9,111 nt of DNA. Source: Gammaproteobacteria bacterium (GTDB lineage: Bacteria; Pseudomonadota; Gammaproteobacteria; Competibacterales; Competibacteraceae). The DNA lies in assembly GCA_003562535.1 (NCBI GenBank), contig PWUP01000279.1, positions 1 to 9,111 on the forward strand. The letters are read 5' to 3'. Both the position numbers and the translations under genes were made by a program. The notes beneath the pieces are model-generated. The model did not search any database and had not been told where the DNA came from. It saw only the letters and a list, made by a program, of their open reading frames with translations. Of this stretch, positions 7,582 through 9,111 are shown piece after piece (within the stretch, counting starts at the first letter, position 1; each line of letters opens with the position of its first letter).

Positions 7582-7785
7582 ATGAGTATCGGTACTGTGA
7601 AGTGGTTCGATGAATCAAAAGGTTTTGGGTTTATCGCACCGGAAGAGGGTGGCAAAGACATTTTTGTTCACTACAGCGCAATCGACAGCAACGGCTTTCG
7701 CACCCTTGCAGAAGGCCAACGTGTAGAGTTTGAGGCCAAGGCCGGCCCTAAAGGCATGCAGGCGACCAGCGTCAAAGCCGCCTGA
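7582..7785 (+). CDS. Cold-shock-domain protein (CspA family)
   Basis: The 67-residue product is a single OB-fold cold-shock domain, the usual length for bacterial Csp proteins. It binds single-stranded RNA and DNA and typically acts as an RNA chaperone or transcription antiterminator in the cytoplasm. Visible marks are the GTVKWFD start (Trp8, Phe9), RNP1 KGFGFI at 13-18 and RNP2 DIFVHY at 26-31, with the aromatic nucleic-acid-binding residues in place. GAGG at 7564-7567 lies 14 bases before the ATG, farther than ideal. The gene has its own 164-base upstream gap and is followed by a clear terminator, so it is probably transcribed alone. Whether it is cold-induced or constitutive cannot be told from the protein, so no csp letter is given. 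Confidence 0.96.
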   Translation: MSIGTVKWFDESKGFGFIAPEEGGKDIFVHYSAIDSNGFRTLAEGQRVEFEAKAGPKGMQATSVKAA

Positions 7786-7818
7786 ATTCCACAAGAATAA
7801 TAACAGGCCTTGCCTCCT

Positions 7819-7845
7819 GACCCGCCATAAGGCGGGTCTTTTATT
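7819..7845 (+). terminator. Intrinsic terminator of the cold-shock gene
   Basis: GACCCGCC (7819-7826) and GGCGGGTC (7831-7838) form a perfect 8-bp GC-rich stem with the loop ATAA, followed at once by TTTTATT. It starts 33 bases after the csp stop codon and separates csp from typA. Confidence 0.93.
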
Positions 7846-7856
7846 GCACCTTGCGC

Positions 7857-7862
7857 TATAAT
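7857..7862 (+). promoter_or_regulatory. Consensus -10 box of the typA promoter
   Basis: A perfect TATAAT lies 12 bases beyond the T-run of the csp terminator and 26 bases before the typA ATG. No good -35 box is seen at 16-18 bases upstream, where the sequence belongs to the terminator stem and T-run (GTCTTT with a 14-base spacer is the nearest). The predicted start near 7869 would give a leader of only about 20 bases. Confidence 0.5.
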
Positions 7863-7888
7863 CGCTGGTTTCCTGACTTGGCCTTGGC

Positions 7889-9111
7889 ATGCTTGATAAA
7901 CTACGCAATATCGCCATCATCGCTCATGTTGATCATGGCAAAACCACTTTGGTGGACCGGTTGTTACAGCAATCCGGCACCTTAGACGAGCGCGCGCCCA
8001 CCCAAGAGCGCATGATGGACAGCAACACCCTAGAGCGCGAACGCGGCATCACCATTCTTGCTAAAAACACCGCACTGGTTTGGCGCGATTACCGCATCAA
8101 TATCGTGGATACGCCCGGCCACGCTGATTTCGGTGGTGAAGTCGAGCGTGTCTTGAGCATGGTCGATTCGGTACTGTTGCTGGTCGATGCCGTCGATGGC
8201 CCGATGCCACAAACCCGATTTGTGACTCAAAAAGCCTTTGCCCTAGGCTTACACCCGATTGTAGTGATCAATAAAATTGATCGCCACGGCGCACGCCCTG
8301 ATTGGGTCTTGGATCAAACGTTTGATTTGTTTGACCGCTTAGGGGCGAGCGAAACCCAACTGGATTTTCCAGTCATTTACGCCTCCGCCTTGCAAGGCTA
8401 TGCCAGTCTGGACCCCACAGCCCGCGAGGGCGATATGACCCCGCTGTTTGAAATCATCACTGATCAGGTGCCTGCACCCCATGTTGATCCCGACGGCCCG
8501 TTTCAGATGCAGGTCAGCGCCTTGGACTACAGCAGCTATGTGGGTGTCATTGGCATTGGCCGTATCCAGCGTGGCCAAATTCGCACCAATACCCCCGTCA
8601 GCATCATCGACCGTCATGGCCAAAGTCGCTCGGGACGTATGTTGCAGATTCTAGGTTTCCAGGGTCTCAACCGAGTGGAATTCCCCCAGGCTGAGGCTGG
8701 GGATATCATCGCCTTTACTGGCGTGGATCGTCTAGGTATTTCCGATACCTTATGCGATCCGGCTCATCCTCAAGCCCTGCCCCCGCTCACCGTCGATGAA
8801 CCCACGGTGAGCATGACGTTTCAAGTCAATGACTCTCCGCTGGCCGGACGCGAGGGCAAATTCGTCACCAGCCGCCAGATTCGCGAACGTCTCCAGCGTG
8901 AATTGATTCATAACGTCGCTTTGCGCGTTGAGGATACCGATAACCCGGATCGATTGCGCGTCTCCGGGCGCGGCGAGTTGCATCTGGCTATTCTGGTTGA
9001 AACCATGCGCCGTGAGGGCTATGAACTGGCGTTATCACGTCCTGAAGTGATTGTGCGTGAGATCGACGGGGTGACTCAGGAGCCTTATGAGCAACTGGTG
9101 GCCGATGTCGA
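7889..9111 (+). CDS. typA: Ribosome-associated GTPase TypA/BipA, 5' part (3' end outside window)
   Basis: The frame runs from the ATG at 7889 to the window end without a stop (407 codons plus two bases). The full protein is about 605 residues, so roughly one third is missing. BipA is an EF-G-like translational GTPase that acts on the ribosome in 50S assembly and stress or low-temperature growth. The G1 motif AHVDHGKTT is at 12-20, the switch I segment ERERGITI at 49-56, G3 DTPGH at 74-78, G4 NKID at 128-131 and G5 SAL at 166-168. A beta-barrel domain II and an EF-G domain III-like segment follow (SGRGELHLAILVE near the end). The N-terminus MLDKLRNIAIIAHVDHGKTT matches BipA rather than EF-G, LepA or EF-Tu. 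The start is clear from family similarity, but no good Shine-Dalgarno sequence precedes it. The position next to a cold-shock gene fits a cold or stress theme, but the terminator between them argues against co-transcription. Confidence 0.96.
   Translation, partial: MLDKLRNIAIIAHVDHGKTTLVDRLLQQSGTLDERAPTQERMMDSNTLERERGITILAKNTALVWRDYRINIVDTPGHADFGGEVERVLSMVDSVLLLVDAVDGPMPQTRFVTQKAFALGLHPIVVINKIDRHGARPDWVLDQTFDLFDRLGASETQLDFPVIYASALQGYASLDPTAREGDMTPLFEIITDQVPAPHVDPDGPFQMQVSALDYSSYVGVIGIGRIQRGQIRTNTPVSIIDRHGQSRSGRMLQILGFQGLNRVEFPQAEAGDIIAFTGVDRLGISDTLCDPAHPQALPPLTVDEPTVSMTFQVNDSPLAGREGKFVTSRQIRERLQRELIHNVALRVEDTDNPDRLRVSGRGELHLAILVETMRREGYELALSRPEVIVREIDGVTQEPYEQLVADV

Overview
The window looks like a chromosomal segment of a gammaproteobacterium. 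The fused RlmK/RlmL methyltransferase and the BipA/TypA and cold-shock sequences support this, and G+C is moderate by eye. The combination of pyruvate,phosphate dikinase (PPDK) with a membrane pyrophosphatase recalls sulfur-oxidising or methanotrophic lineages, but the genus cannot be fixed from the sequence. All recognised genes are on the + strand, and coding density is high. No mobile element, tRNA, rRNA, CRISPR array or phage gene was seen, and no gene-free stretch exceeds 300 bases.

Layout: (1) bases 1-1419 hold the 3' part of rlmL (rlmKL), a 23S rRNA methyltransferase whose 5' end lies outside the window. (2) A 179-base intergenic region carries a near-perfect palindrome and a strong hairpin upstream of the next gene. 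(3) Bases 1599-7417 hold three closely spaced genes that look like one transcription unit: ppdK, a 260-residue soluble protein of unknown function, and hppA, an ion-pumping membrane pyrophosphatase. (4) A 164-base intergenic region leads into a small cold-shock-domain gene, which ends in a clear intrinsic terminator. (5) typA/bipA, a translational GTPase, starts just after that terminator behind a consensus -10 box and runs off the window end.

The most interesting part is the three-gene group. PPDK interconverts ATP + pyruvate + Pi and AMP + PEP + PPi, and HppA couples PPi hydrolysis to ion transport. The group therefore looks like a pyrophosphate-energy module: PPi released in PEP synthesis could be recovered as an ion gradient, or a gradient could in principle help supply PPi. 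The unknown protein lies between the two enzymes with gaps of only about 31 and 34 bases, so it is a good candidate for a PPDK- or PPi-linked accessory factor. It appears to contain a diverged internal repeat. HppA carries the residues of the K+-dependent subfamily (Ala483/Gly486) and has its gate glutamate (Glu246) at the position used by Na+-pumping enzymes, so Na+ rather than H+ transport should be considered.
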